From contig NC_090982.1 of the NCBI RefSeq assembly GCF_040807025.1, forward strand, positions 87,793,463-87,857,462: DNA of 64,000 bases, given 5' to 3'. Position 1 is the first letter of the stretch; each line of letters opens with the position of its first letter. This DNA is from Struthio camelus. Lineage: Eukaryota > Chordata > Aves > Struthioniformes > Struthionidae. Shown here in pieces: positions 22,000 to 32,530 of the stretch. Below the pieces are notes generated by a model, which worked only from the letters and a program-made list of their open reading frames with translations, did no database searches and had not been told where the DNA came from. The translations under genes were made by a program, and so were the position numbers.

Positions 22000-23080
22000 C
22001 TCAGATTACGACAGCGAAAACATGATTGAGAGGTCTTGCACAAGTTACCTGTGTTCAGCGGATCATGCCTACCGGAATTAACACTGAGCTTTTGGAGACC
22101 TGGCTGAAGCTCTCTTAAAGTTGTTAGCAGTAATGTTTAAGAATTTATTGTAGTTGCACAGGAGTCCAGAAGGCTACAAAAGTACAAATGCAGTGCCCGT
22201 TTTTAACAAAAAGTCAACTAAATGATGCCAAAGATTTATAGGCCAATAAGCTTAACTTCACTTTCCTAAAAATTCAGAAGTACATAATGAAACCTGGAAG
22301 ATATGGAAATAAGAAAAAAGAAAGCCCACAGATTGTAATGAACACTGTGTATCAAACCAATCTAGTTTCCTTTTTATGACAGGGTAACAGACTATGAGGA
22401 CAGGGGAGAAGAAGTGTCATGTATCTTGACTTTAGCAAAGCTTTTGACGCTCTTTGTGTGCCTCCAAACAAGGAATCGTAGTCTAAATTAAAATACATAA
22501 GTAAGCATGATTGGAAAGCCATACTTTGAGAACAGTTAACACTGAAGCCTATTGCTATTCATTATTTTCATTAATTTGATGGTTTTAGAGAAGGTCCAGA
22601 GGAGAGTGAGTGAGATGATCGAGGTGATCAAAGAGCTGCATAGCAGGGAGAGACTAAAAAGGCTGGAACTCTTCAGCTTGGAGAGGAGAACATGTGTTTG
22701 ATGTTGCTCGAAGCCCACAGTGCAGAAGCTAGGGAGGACTTAATGAACCTGACAAGAGGTTTGTTTAGGATGGAGAAAGGAATGTTCTTTTTTTTAACCA
22801 GGAAGCAGTAAATTTCTGAGGTTAGGGGAATCAGCAGGTTCAGAAAGGACTTGGAAAAAGTTGGGGCCTTTTTTTATGGAATGAAATCTAAAGGGCTATT
22901 CCCTTTAGCACCCCTCATCCAACAGTTATGTGTGTTTGTAAAGTATGAAAAGAGTAGCTTGGAAGTAGTAGCCAGCCTATGCTGTCCCGCTTAATATCCT
23001 TTTGGAGAAAAATTACTGGGCTGGTTGTATTGTTGGTCTGACCTAGTAGGGCATTTTTCTATGTAATTAGTTCCACTGTG
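22000..23080 (+). mobile_element. old CR1 LINE fragment with reverse transcriptase remnant
   Basis: It contains the decayed phrase 'ataggccaataagctt' and, at about 22425-22450, a remnant coding for L-D-F-S-K-A-F-D-A, a reverse-transcriptase motif of CR1-type LINEs. Then follow the 3' segment near 22600-22690 (aaaaggctggaactcttcag, like CR1 3' regions) and the characteristic end 'ctgggctgg...ggtctgacctagtagggcattttt' near 23020-23060. It is broken by stops and deletions. Confidence 0.8.
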
Positions 23081-23089
23081 GGACAGACA

Positions 23090-23335
23090 AAATGTAATAG
23101 AGTTTAGTTGCCGCAAGAGTGATTTAGGCTTGTGAAAACGTTTTTAACAATAATAATTTGTAAGTGGTGAAATAGGTTGCCAAATAAGTTGTGGAATCTC
23201 AATGTTTTTTGTGGTGTGTAAAAGCACATTACACAACATCCAGAAGGAATAATTTAAATATGTTTGGACCCTTAGTATAGGTGAAGAGACTAGATGACCT
23301 CTGAGGATTCCTTTCTGCCTTTTTAAAAAGTATTT
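23090..23335 (+). mobile_element. second old CR1/L3-type 3' fragment
   Basis: It shows the diverged but recognisable order aataggttgccaaataag, then gtggaatctc, then gactagatgacctctgagg. This is the 3'-end signature of CR1/L3 elements. It lies directly after the CR1 copy ending near 23080 and is probably a separate insertion. Confidence 0.65.
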
Positions 23336-25583
23336 AATGGTTCAGCCTCTATCTCATTGCCATGTTGTGTCTTAGGGTTCGTGAATAACGTTAAAGCTGA
23401 ATGTGGAAATTGTCGGGCCTTGCCCTTGTAGTTCAGTGAAGAAGAGGTTTTTTTATTGCAACACGTTGCCATACTAAGTTTCACTACTGTTACTACACAA
23501 AAGATGATGAGTCATTTCCCTATGCTCTGTCTGTAACATAACTGAGAACATATTGGAATTAACATTCTTTCGGATCACTGTTTTTCTTGTCTTTTGTGGG
23601 CTAATCTTTTTCAGCTTCACTAAATGGATAACCAGGCATTTGAAATGCACGGAGAGAGCATACCAAGTTCTTCAAAAACAACAGAATGGCCAAAGAAAGA
23701 GGTACGAGTCAATTTCAGTTATGATGCTATCAAAATATTATTAATAGAGAGTCAGTTAGAAGATTAAACCCTTGCTTAGTAAATATGATACAATCAGTTA
23801 CTATTAGGAAGGTCCTACAAGAAAATAAAAGCTCTACAGGGTTGCTATTGCTATGGTCCTGAAATGGAGTGTCCTAGCTCCACGTGCGCTCACTAGGATC
23901 TGGACTGTGAGGTATGATTCTCCAGCCCCATTTTAGTTAATAGCAAAACTCCTATAACTACTGAATAGTTATCTCTGGAGGATTCCCCATTGATTTTAAT
24001 GGGAACTGCTACTTAAAAGCTGATCTCATGGTAATGCTTAACGTCTCTACTTAGTTATGTATTTGTGTGCTGCTTCCTTAAAAAAATTTTTTTGCCTTTG
24101 AGAAAAGTCATTCTCTATAATTTTCCCATTAAACTTTTGCTTCTTGGGGTTTGAATTAACTCCATACAATGAGGGCTGGTATATCACTCATAAGCTGTTA
24201 CATTTGATTGCAGTCAGCAGTGATGCTTCCAGGCTGTAAATACACCTAGGCTAGGGATTCCTTCACAGCATAACTTGTTCCACACATTGCATTGAGGTAG
24301 AATGTTCTATATTAGTTATTATTATGTAATATGTACAGCAGTCTTTCTATTTTTAAGAATAATTATTGAATTGGTGCCACTGCTGTGAAAATGCTGTAAA
24401 TTAAAGGTCATCCGAGTCTGAAAAGTGGGAATTTTGTATGCATTTGGGTCTGAAGCCTTGTTCTCTGGAACTGATGAGACTCTGTGTGGTTTGAGTGCTA
24501 CTGTTATGATATTTAATTGAGCACAAGCTTTAGAAAAGGAATAATTTAAACTGTTAAAAGGATTATTACAGAATAGAATAGGGTGATATTTGGACCACTT
24601 TTCTGCTGGCAAGGGAAATTTATTTGTAGAAGAGATTTTGTCAAATAGATTCATGAAAGAAGGTCATTTTGTTAAAATTGGTAGGTAATTTTCAATTTTT
24701 TCCTTTCTGATTGTAGAGCTTAAGAAATGAGTATACATAGCTTGATTTTCAGGCACTCGTCATCTGAAAATCAGGCTTTTAAAGAAAGATCAAGCTGTGC
24801 ACCTAGAATCGCGAGAGTTTTAAAATGTGGGCCATAGAATGCGGTTTTTATTCATCTGAAGCTGCAATTTGTAAGAAAAAAGATTAAGGGACAGGAAACT
24901 GAAAATCCTCACCAAAATGTTGCTTTGTAGTGCCAGAACACTGTCTACAATTGCAGGGTAGATTAAGAGCATTTTTAGTGCCTTGGCCATCTACAAAGAA
25001 CTTCTGTCCTTATGTATGCCAAGGTGCTTCTCCCCTTCATCCTTCTCCAGAGGCCTGAATGTCCTCAGAGGAAAATTAGAGTAAAGAAATGATGCATAGA
25101 GCAGTTTAATACAGGTGAGATTTCCTCTTCCTGCCCCATCTTCTCCTCACCAGGGAGCTGGGCCACTGAGAGCCTTCTGTGAGATGTGAGGTAAAGCAGA
25201 CAGCATTTTCCTCCTCACCCCACAGGGAGACATTTACCGTGGGTTGATGCGGCAGGTCTTTGGAGTTTTGAGATACAGATTAGAAACAGTAATGAAAAAA
25301 CGTTAAGTGTTTGGAAGACCAGAGGATGAGGAAGATGTGCTTTTACTTGGCGGAATAATGAAGGGACAGCAACCATCTGATGTGATTCGATAACATACTT
25401 TGTAAACAGTTTCCCTATGCTGAGCCCAGTAAGTTGGCTCAGAGTGTGTGTTCCTTTCTGAAAGGCTTACTGTTTTCATTACAAAGGAACTGCTATGGTT
25501 TGTCCTGTTTGTTATAGCTGTTACTGATTTTTTTTTTTTTTCTAAAAAAGATATTTCAGGAAAGAAAGAGCTACTGCTCCCTA
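23336..25583. other. intergenic, upstream of the bicupin gene
   Basis: AT-rich sequence that should contain the promoter and any noncoding exon of the bicupin gene, but I cannot place either. There is no CpG island and no clear TATA box. A T run (25528-25541) before possible acceptors at 25550 or 25559 suggests that the first coding exon is preceded by an intron. Confidence 0.5.
24739..24777. repeat. 14-bp inverted repeat with one mismatch
   Basis: AGCTTGATTTTCAG at 24739-24752 pairs with 24764-24777 with one mismatch and an 11-base loop, about 800 bp upstream of the bicupin start. Confidence 0.75.
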
Positions 25584-25664
25584 ATGAAAATATTTCTAGT
25601 TTGTCTGTTGGCCTGTGTTATCACCACCACAATAGGAGTGCTGGCCCTGTCTTTCATCTATGCA
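25584..25664 (+). other. predicted signal peptide of the bicupin
   Basis: Residues 1-27: one Lys at position 2, then an uninterrupted hydrophobic stretch (I-F-L-V-C-L-L-A-C-V-I), a Thr-rich bend, a second hydrophobic part (G-V-L-A-L-S-F) and I-Y-A before E28. Signal peptide is preferred; an uncleaved type II anchor is the alternative. Confidence 0.7.
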
Positions 25665-25784
25665 GAAAACACTGGCTTTCTAAAACAGACAGATGTTAAA
25701 AACTCGGACACAACCCCCCCGAAAGCAGATGAAAAAGGAGTGGATATCAAATTCCGGTTCCTGAATCAGCTGGGAAAATCCAAG
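25584..25784 (+). CDS. bicupin exon 1 (signal sequence and linker)
   Basis: It runs from the ATG at 25584 to the donor GTAAAT at 25785: 67 codons, phase 0. It encodes the hydrophobic N-terminus and a polar linker with D-T-T-P-P. The ATG has a weak context (C at -3). The frame stays open upstream through the T tract, so an additional upstream start cannot be excluded. Confidence 0.85.
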
Positions 25785-28700
25785 GTAAATTGTTCTTTTT
25801 GTGCAATGATATTCTAGCATTATATATAGAAATATAATGAATTCATCTCACCTACCTTTAATTATTTAAGCACTAGGTGTCCAGTTTAAGCCTGTCATCC
25901 AGGCTTCTTTTATAATCAATGAAGAGAGATACAAATCTCCAGACCGCAGTTCATTCCATTTCATAACAGATGTTGGAGGTGATACAGGACCACGGAGATT
26001 CCTCTGAGATAGCTAAACAGTTGCTCCAACAAATTCAGCTTGCAAGATAAGGCAACCATTTTATGCGTGATTCTGAAATTACAGGGTAGGAAATTCTGAG
26101 AAACATAAACAGAAAGCTCAAATCTAAATATAAGCTCAGTAACCCACTAACATTTTCCTTCTTATGACTGAATTCAAACAAACGCTTATTTTGCAAGAAG
26201 AAATTAACTCCATGGTCTTTTTTTCAGTGAGCTAAAGTGAATTAACTCACAATGTAATGAACCCTACCAATTACATTGTTTCTGTTCAGTTGTATTTTCA
26301 TACTTAGAGAAATGTATCCTTTGAACAAACTCTAAAGACATATTCCATCTTACAAATTTATCTTTACATAGAAAATGTTTTCTGATTAATTCTTATTGCA
26401 GCTTTTCAGCGAAAAAAGAGAAAAGGATAGATTAGATAGTAGAACGCTTCAACTAATTACAACTCTTATACTACTTTTAGATGTTAGATTTAAGTATGTA
26501 ATACTCGTGAAACAAAGGTGTTTTTTAAGAGGAGAGCATCCCTTTTAATATGCTATTCCTGAGCGCAAGGTGATTTTTTCAAGTATAAAACATATTCTAG
26601 AGACAGTACAAATATTGGGGAAGGAACAGCTTCAGATACAAATAATTTGCCACTGTTTCTAGAGCCTTAATTCAGGAAAATGTCTTACTCAGGAAATTTT
26701 CTAAATGTTTTGAATCCAAAAATATAAGCATAAATATAACTGATTGCCTAAATCGGACTCCAGAATGACGTAAAAAGAGGAGCAGATAATTCCATCCTTA
26801 ATACCGCTATTTAGCTCTCATTTGTAGAAACAATACCATTACATCATAACAGGAGACAGTAATTGTGAAATGTGACTAAAATACATGCAGAGAGAATTGT
26901 CACTGTGAAAAACAACGGGTCCCTTCAGTATTGCCCAGACTATGCATCTTCCAAAGTATTTTTGGATTGTTTGGTCACCGCTGTCCACAATTAATAAAAT
27001 TCTCTTCTGTCACTAACTTTACAGGTACATCGTTTCCCAGGTGGTGATATTCAGTGGGCAAGATTCAGGAATGATGTAAATGAATATCAAAGCGTTCAAG
27101 AAATGGAATTTGGAAAAAGTATCAATAACTTTCGCTCTAAAATGACTTTTGGAACCTTACGAATCAAGAGCGAAGGGCTTCGAGTTCCCCACTGGCATTT
27201 TAATGCTAATGAACATGGCTACCTGTTAAAGGTATTATCTGGTTATTTCAGCTCTCCCAATTGGATTTGCTGTTTAAAGCATCATGTATATATAGAAAAT
27301 GTAAATATGTAAACAAAAATGTGTATATACATTATATACAAAAGTTAACTAGTGATAAAAGTAGAATTATCATTGATTCATGTATGACATGAGTTTCGTC
27401 ACTTCAGATAACATTCTTGAACTGAGGTGCTTAAAACAGTCTATTTAATGTTGTTACTTGCAGAAGTGCCAAGCACTTGTAGCTTCCAATAAAGTGTAAC
27501 AACTGAAGTCAGTGGAGATATGGATGCCTGCAACATGTAGAATTTTATCTATTTATCCAAGAGCTTACAATGATTTAGGTAGTTAATATTGTAGAATCAT
27601 CACAGAATCATAGATTTGAAGGACTGTTAAGGTTATTAAGAAAGCCTCTGCCTTCATCCTGTATATTGGTGCAGGATGAGAAATACCTAAGCATTTCTGA
27701 GAGCGCATTGAATCTGTTTTTAAAACCTTCCATGAAGGACCTATTACAAGGTCCGAAAATAGTTGTCTCCAGTGCTTTATAACACAAACCATTGGAAAGT
27801 TTGTGCTGCTGTACAACTCACGTTGTTGTTTATTGCAAAATATCTCCTTGTTTATCTCCAGTGGCTGTGGAGACCCTCTGATCATCTTTGTTTCTTACAA
27901 CAACTGTTTATATGTGGAAGACTATTTTGTTCCCATGTAATCTTCTCTTTTCTAGACCAAATATCCCTCCCCTTTTTTCCCAAAAAACTCTCCTTTGAAA
28001 ATGTTTGTCCAATCTCACCTTAGAGACAATTTTCAATTCTTTAAAAATAAATAAAGAAAATAAAAAAGATAAATACAAACTCACAGTGAGGAAAAATTTG
28101 AGCTGGCATGTTAATCTGAAAAAAAAGATCTTTCTGTGTAAGCGCAGGTACTTAGATATATCTTGATTTTTGATTGTATTTCTAAGAATACTTATTCATA
28201 TTTTTATTAGAGTATAGCTGAACAGCTCCAACTGGATGGGGGGACATCCCTGGAGTGAGGCATTCCATAGACACCTAGCCCTCTCTCCAACTATTTTTGG
28301 TTAAAGATGGCTTCTTTATGGCTATTGACAGCCTCTTTAATAAGAAGTGGCTTAAATATGAGTAGTGTGTATTTGTCACACGTTCTCTAAACCTTCTCAA
28401 ATTTCGTCAGTCAAAATACTACTCTGGATTCAGTTTCACAAAGGCTTGTTAGAGAGAGAACACTGGTATTGGTTTTCCCCTAACAGCCTTCAGATTCCTT
28501 GCATTACTGATTTGTCATACACAGGTTACAGTAAATAAAGTCTCTGAGGAAACTTTCATTGCTATCGCTATGTTACAGGGTACTGCCTGGATTGGAGTAA
28601 TTGATGCAGATGACAGCGTGGTTACCACATACAATGTCACAGCTGGCCAAGTGATCTTCTTCCCTAGAAACACTTTGCATTGGATAAAGAATGTAGGAAA

Positions 28701-31700
28701 AGAAGAGTGTATGTTCTTGCTGTTTTTTACAACACATGAAGAACTTAAGACCTTGGATGTAGATGATGCATTTTTCTCTACCCCAGAAGATATAGCAGCG
28801 AGAGCATTAAAGGTCTGTACAGTAGGATAGCTAGCCTCTATCTAGTCTTCTTGACATTACTATGTCAGGTCCAAGCTCTCTGTATCTTTTCTAGGGAGGT
28901 TCCCTAGCTCAGCTGCTCTCTTCAGTCCTACCAGCGTGGAAGGATGTGCAAGTGTCCCTTGTGCAACACTGTGCCACCTTGTGTGTTCTTTTACAAACAC
29001 AGAGGAATAAATGACACAGTTTTCTCCAAGAAACTTTTTCTCCTCCCTTTTCACGCTTGTCCCAAACTCATGGAGGAGTCTCCACACTTCCAAGGACAGA
29101 AGGGAAAATAACAAAGCGAAGTCCAAAGTACCTTCCCGGTAGCCTCTTAGTAAATTTTGTGCTATCAAGAGGCCTCATGGGAAACCATAGATAAGGCCAT
29201 CTTCTTGCTGAAATGTCTCTCATTTGCACCGACCAGTTGCCAAGGTCCTTTGACCAAGAATATGGCCACAGAGCTTCTGCTCAGTCTGAGCTGTCCTAAC
29301 TGAGAAGCAAGAGTAGAGCAAAGGAGCAAAATGAAGTATTCATAGGGGTAGGCAGTTAAAAAGATGAGGTATGTCCCCAGGGCAGGATTTGTCTATCACC
29401 ATGTATTAAGGTGGGATACTTGATGAAGTACAGTTTTGATTCCCCGGTTTGCTTTGTATATCTGTCAACTTAATATGTACTATGTGTCCTGCAGCCACAG
29501 GGTGGAGTTAACTTTATCAGAACATTCAAGAAACAAACAGAAGATCAAGCCATTAACCTCCCACCAAACTTAAAAGAGCTCGTACAGAATGCCAGCTATG
29601 TGCAATCTCCAGATAGCCTTGTATGGCGGTACTTCTACGACCTCAAAGGTATACATCTAAGCACTTTGTATGTAACAGGTTTTGGTGTTTACAGAGAGGA
29701 AGATCTGTAATTGGTTCACTGAAACATGCAATAAAAAGTATATAGAAGAGTGAAAAGAATTTAAGGAAGTAAAAAGAAGAAGAATGGAAATCTGTACAGA
29801 CTGGACCTGCTGATTAACAGGGAGCCCCGAAAAAAACATGACAGATGACAGAATTTAATTCTAAGTACCACCGTAAAAAACAAATACAGGTCCAGAGCTC
29901 CACATACAGCTGATGGAAGTTAGAAGAAATAGATATGTGACAGAAATCTTTACACTTGGGTCAACATGTTCTTTGACCTAATCCTCTTTAACAGACAGCT
30001 AAGAAGTGGCCAGACTCTATGAAAGCCTCTTTATCTGGCCAGGACCTATATGCTTTCAGCAAGGAAGGCACAGCCCATGGGTGGACTTATTAGCTGTATT
30101 CTGCTTGAAGATCTAGCTATGCCAAGACAGTGCTTCAAGAGACAAATAGGCCAGGTTTGCAGCTTGTTTGCATTGGTGGTGCCTTGCAAACTATTGGAAC
30201 ACACCATTAGTGCCATAAAGGTTAACATGAGTGAATATGCTGAAACTTAGTGTGTTCTCTAAGTGTATTGTGACTGATAGTAATCATGTTTGTGACAGGA
30301 GAAAATGCTGTGTAAAGGCAGATATCTGCTCATGCAAGAGATAAGTAATTTAAATTCAGGAAAAAATTCTAATATGTGATTTTTGTTATGGTGATCTGTC
30401 TGTGCAAACATACAGTAAACTGGATTAATTGTTCCTAGTGTGCATAGCATCTAGTGCACAAAGGAATAGTAAGCTAAGTGAGCTTCCCTTTGGGATCCAG
30501 AGTCTCATAAGATTTGCAGCCTGAAGTTTAGTACACAGTGATGATCTGAGGCTGGCCAATACACTAACAAGCAATGTTAACCAAACGTTGTTGAAAATGC
30601 TCATTTGTATGTCTCTCTGTTTTTTAGGGTCAGCAGAATACCCTTTTCCGGGAGGAATCTTCCAGTGGGCTCGCTACCGCATAAATGGAACTGGACTGAA
30701 CAAGACAGAGAAAATTTTTAGTGAGTCACTGAATAAGGTATGTGCTTTCGGTTGGATACTGTAGCTATTTTAACATAAGGCATAGTATGCAATGTGTGGG
30801 GGTTTGTTACTGCTTTGTTGTGTTTCAGGGATATAACAAACTTGAGGGACTTTCTGAACATTTTTGTTTTGCTTTTCAGCATGAAAATACCCTTACCTTA
30901 GCAACTCTCAGAATATTCAGCAATGGACTGGGGCAGCCTCATTTCCACTTCAATGCTAATGAGATGGGTTACGTCATTAGTGGCTGTGGAAAGGTAATTT
31001 GTTACATCAGTGAGGGATAACTCACTGGAGTTTTGACTGTATAACAGTTACAGAGTTAATAACGGATTCCCATCCCTGATTATTAATAATATTACAAAAC
31101 TTTCAAGGTCTACTCAGTCCTTCTTCATACAAAATTTTTCTTTCCATTACATTTGTGGAAGTTTATCTAATCAAAATGGAGTTATAAAAAGAGCAGAATG
31201 GGCCTTAGCAAGCTGTTCAGCAAAAAATGCCCATGATAGGAATTCCCTCTCTCCTGGATACTGGGAGTATGAAATAAAAAACAGAAGAAATTATGATTTA
31301 GTGCCTCTAAGGAACAAATAAAAACTTAGTGAGAATTAAGAATTAGAATATGATATTTTATTATGTGTCTTTCACTCAGTGCAAATTTGAAATGAAAAGG
31401 TAGCTGAGATGGGATGATGGAACTTCATAATGCAAGGAGTTACCATGTTCTTACTTAGGAATTTGCCTTGGACCCCTATAACCTTTCGGGATCTCTGTGA
31501 AAATAATGACTCTGCACTAGCTGATTTCAGTGCAATGTTGGGACTGTCGCTGAGTATTTATCCAATAATAGCACACTGACTATTGCTATTGAATATTGCT
31601 ATTTAACTTGCTATAGGTTGGGGTTATTGCATCTGATGTCACAGCCAACTTCAACATTGACATTGGAGATGTCATATTTTTCCCTGTTGGAAGCCAACAT

Positions 31701-32530
31701 TATATCAAGAGCGTATGTGATGAGGATTTATTTTTGATTCTAGCCTACAGTACAGGCAACCAGGTGAGAATCCGTATGGACGGGGAGTAAAAAATGTTCA
31801 ACTGTGCACAAGCCTATGCTTTTTTTATGGATGTAAGCCTTATACTTTGGTGCACACCTCTCAAAAGAAATTCTAAGACTATCTGAAGTGCACTGACAGT
31901 GAAAATTCTCTTCTGGGGTGCATGTCGACGAGTAACACCTACTAAAACTGTACTTGCGAACAGGAGGTGGGGAAGACAAGGGAAAGGTCTGTGGTAGGGA
32001 ACGGTGTGCTTCTGCGTGTGTGCTTGTAGGTATTTGTGTGGAAGAGGGAGAGGGATGGAACTCAGATCATGCTTGTGCGTGATGTGCTATTGGTGTTTAA
32101 GAGACAGAGCTTGTCAGTGGGTGGACTGGACAGGCCATGGCTCCTCACAAGCCCAGGGACCGCAAAAGGGGAGAGGTCTTCACAAGCCTCGAACAGGTCT
32201 ACATGCTAGCAGCCAGAGCAAGGATATATTAAGCTGAGACTGTATGTACCTGGTGATATGTACCTGGCTTATAATGAGTTACTTATATATTTTTATATTC
32301 ATTCATATTCATGTTGTATTTGATATGCACTTCAATATTCCATATTATTAATCTTGTAAAAAAAAAAAAACCAAGTCATTGTGATTATTCTTAGAATATT
32401 GTGTTTTTCTTTATAGCTGGAAACTCTTCGTATGAATGACTACTTCCATGCAACAGCAGATCATATCCTTGCTCAGCTTTTTTTCAAGGAACAGAATGAG
32501 TTTAAAAAGATCCTACAGCCTTCTAAATAA
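25584..32530 (+). CDS. secreted bicupin, oxalate-decarboxylase-like fold, eight exons
   Basis: No gene name is recognised. Eight exons join in frame (25584-25784, 27025-27231, 28579-28812, 29495-29648, 30628-30737, 30880-30993, 31617-31763, 32417-32530) to give 426 residues. Residues 1-27 form a hydrophobic signal sequence with likely cleavage after I-Y-A. Two cupin domains follow, each opened by F-P-G-G-x-x-Q-W-A-R (71 and 272). Domain 1 has H123-W-H125, E130 and H170; domain 2 has H323-F-H325, E330 and H368. These are the four metal ligands of both cupin motifs, in the spacing of bacterial and fungal oxalate decarboxylases (Mn) and related bicupins. Plant seed-storage bicupins have usually lost them. 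Four N-glycosylation sequons (N155, N246, N285, N290) support a lumenal or extracellular location. The loop equivalent to the catalytic lid of bacterial OxdC seems shorter; E190/E191 are the only nearby acids, so activity and substrate are open. Splice sites are all GT-AG and there is no frame break. It follows C18orf54 in the same direction. Confidence 0.9.
27025..27231 (+). CDS. bicupin exon 2 (cupin 1, motif 1)
   Basis: The acceptor is TTTACAG and the donor GTATTA; 69 codons, phase 0. It contains F-P-G-G-D-I-Q-W-A-R and G-L-R-V-P-H-W-H-F-N-A-N-E, which is cupin motif 1 with ligands H123, H125 and E130. Confidence 0.92.
27595..28022 (-). mobile_element. old CR1-type 3' fragment, reverse orientation
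   Basis: In the plus direction it begins 'cacagaatcatagatttgaaggac', the reverse complement of a common CR1 3' end, and continues with decayed sequence such as 'gttcccatgtaatcttctcttttctagaccaaatatccc'. It lies in the second intron of the bicupin gene, antisense to it. Confidence 0.7.
28579..28812 (+). CDS. bicupin exon 3 (cupin 1, motif 2 and C-terminal helix)
   Basis: The acceptor is GTTACAG and the donor GTCTGT; 78 codons. It encodes T-A-W-I-G-V-I-D, then G-Q-V-I-F-F-P-R-N-T-L-H170 (cupin motif 2), then F-S-T-P-E-D-I-A-A-R-A-L. The last resembles the T-P-x-x-V-I-A helix that ends each cupin half in OxdC. Confidence 0.92.
29495..29648 (+). CDS. bicupin exon 4 (inter-domain linker)
   Basis: The acceptor is CCTGCAG and the donor GTATAC; 51 codons plus one base. 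It encodes P-Q-G-G-V-N-F-I-R and an interdomain segment with N-A-S-Y (sequon N246). It ends in the only phase-1 junction of the gene. Confidence 0.9.
30628..30737 (+). CDS. bicupin exon 5 (start of cupin 2)
   Basis: The acceptor is TTTTTTAG and the donor GTATGT. It encodes Y-P-F-P-G-G-I-F-Q-W-A-R-Y-R, the second copy of the domain-opening motif, and sequons N285 (N-G-T) and N290 (N-K-T). Confidence 0.92.
30880..30993 (+). CDS. bicupin exon 6 (cupin 2, motif 1)
   Basis: The acceptor is CTTTTCAG and the donor GTAATT; 38 codons. It contains G-Q-P-H-F-H-F-N-A-N-E, with ligands H323, H325 and E330 exactly 200 residues after those of domain 1. Confidence 0.93.
31617..31763 (+). CDS. bicupin exon 7 (cupin 2, motif 2)
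   Basis: The acceptor is GCTATAG and the donor GTGAGA; 49 codons. It encodes V-G-V-I-A-S-D and G-D-V-I-F-F-P-V-G-S-Q-H368, the complete second cupin motif of domain 2. Confidence 0.93.
32417..32530 (+). CDS. bicupin exon 8 (C-terminal helices and stop)
   Basis: The acceptor is CTTTATAG; 37 codons and TAA at 32528-32530. It encodes L-E-T-L-R-M-N-D-Y-F and a helix H-I-L-A-Q-L-F-F-K-E, the counterpart of the helix that closes domain 1. Confidence 0.92.
   Translation: METLRMNDYFHATADHILAQLFFKEQNEFKKILQPSK

Noticed and set aside
25584-32530. Bicupin as bacterial contamination or recent bacterial transfer
   Set aside because: Seven introns with ordinary GT-AG sites, a CR1 insertion in one intron, and base composition like its neighbours show it is a resident vertebrate gene.
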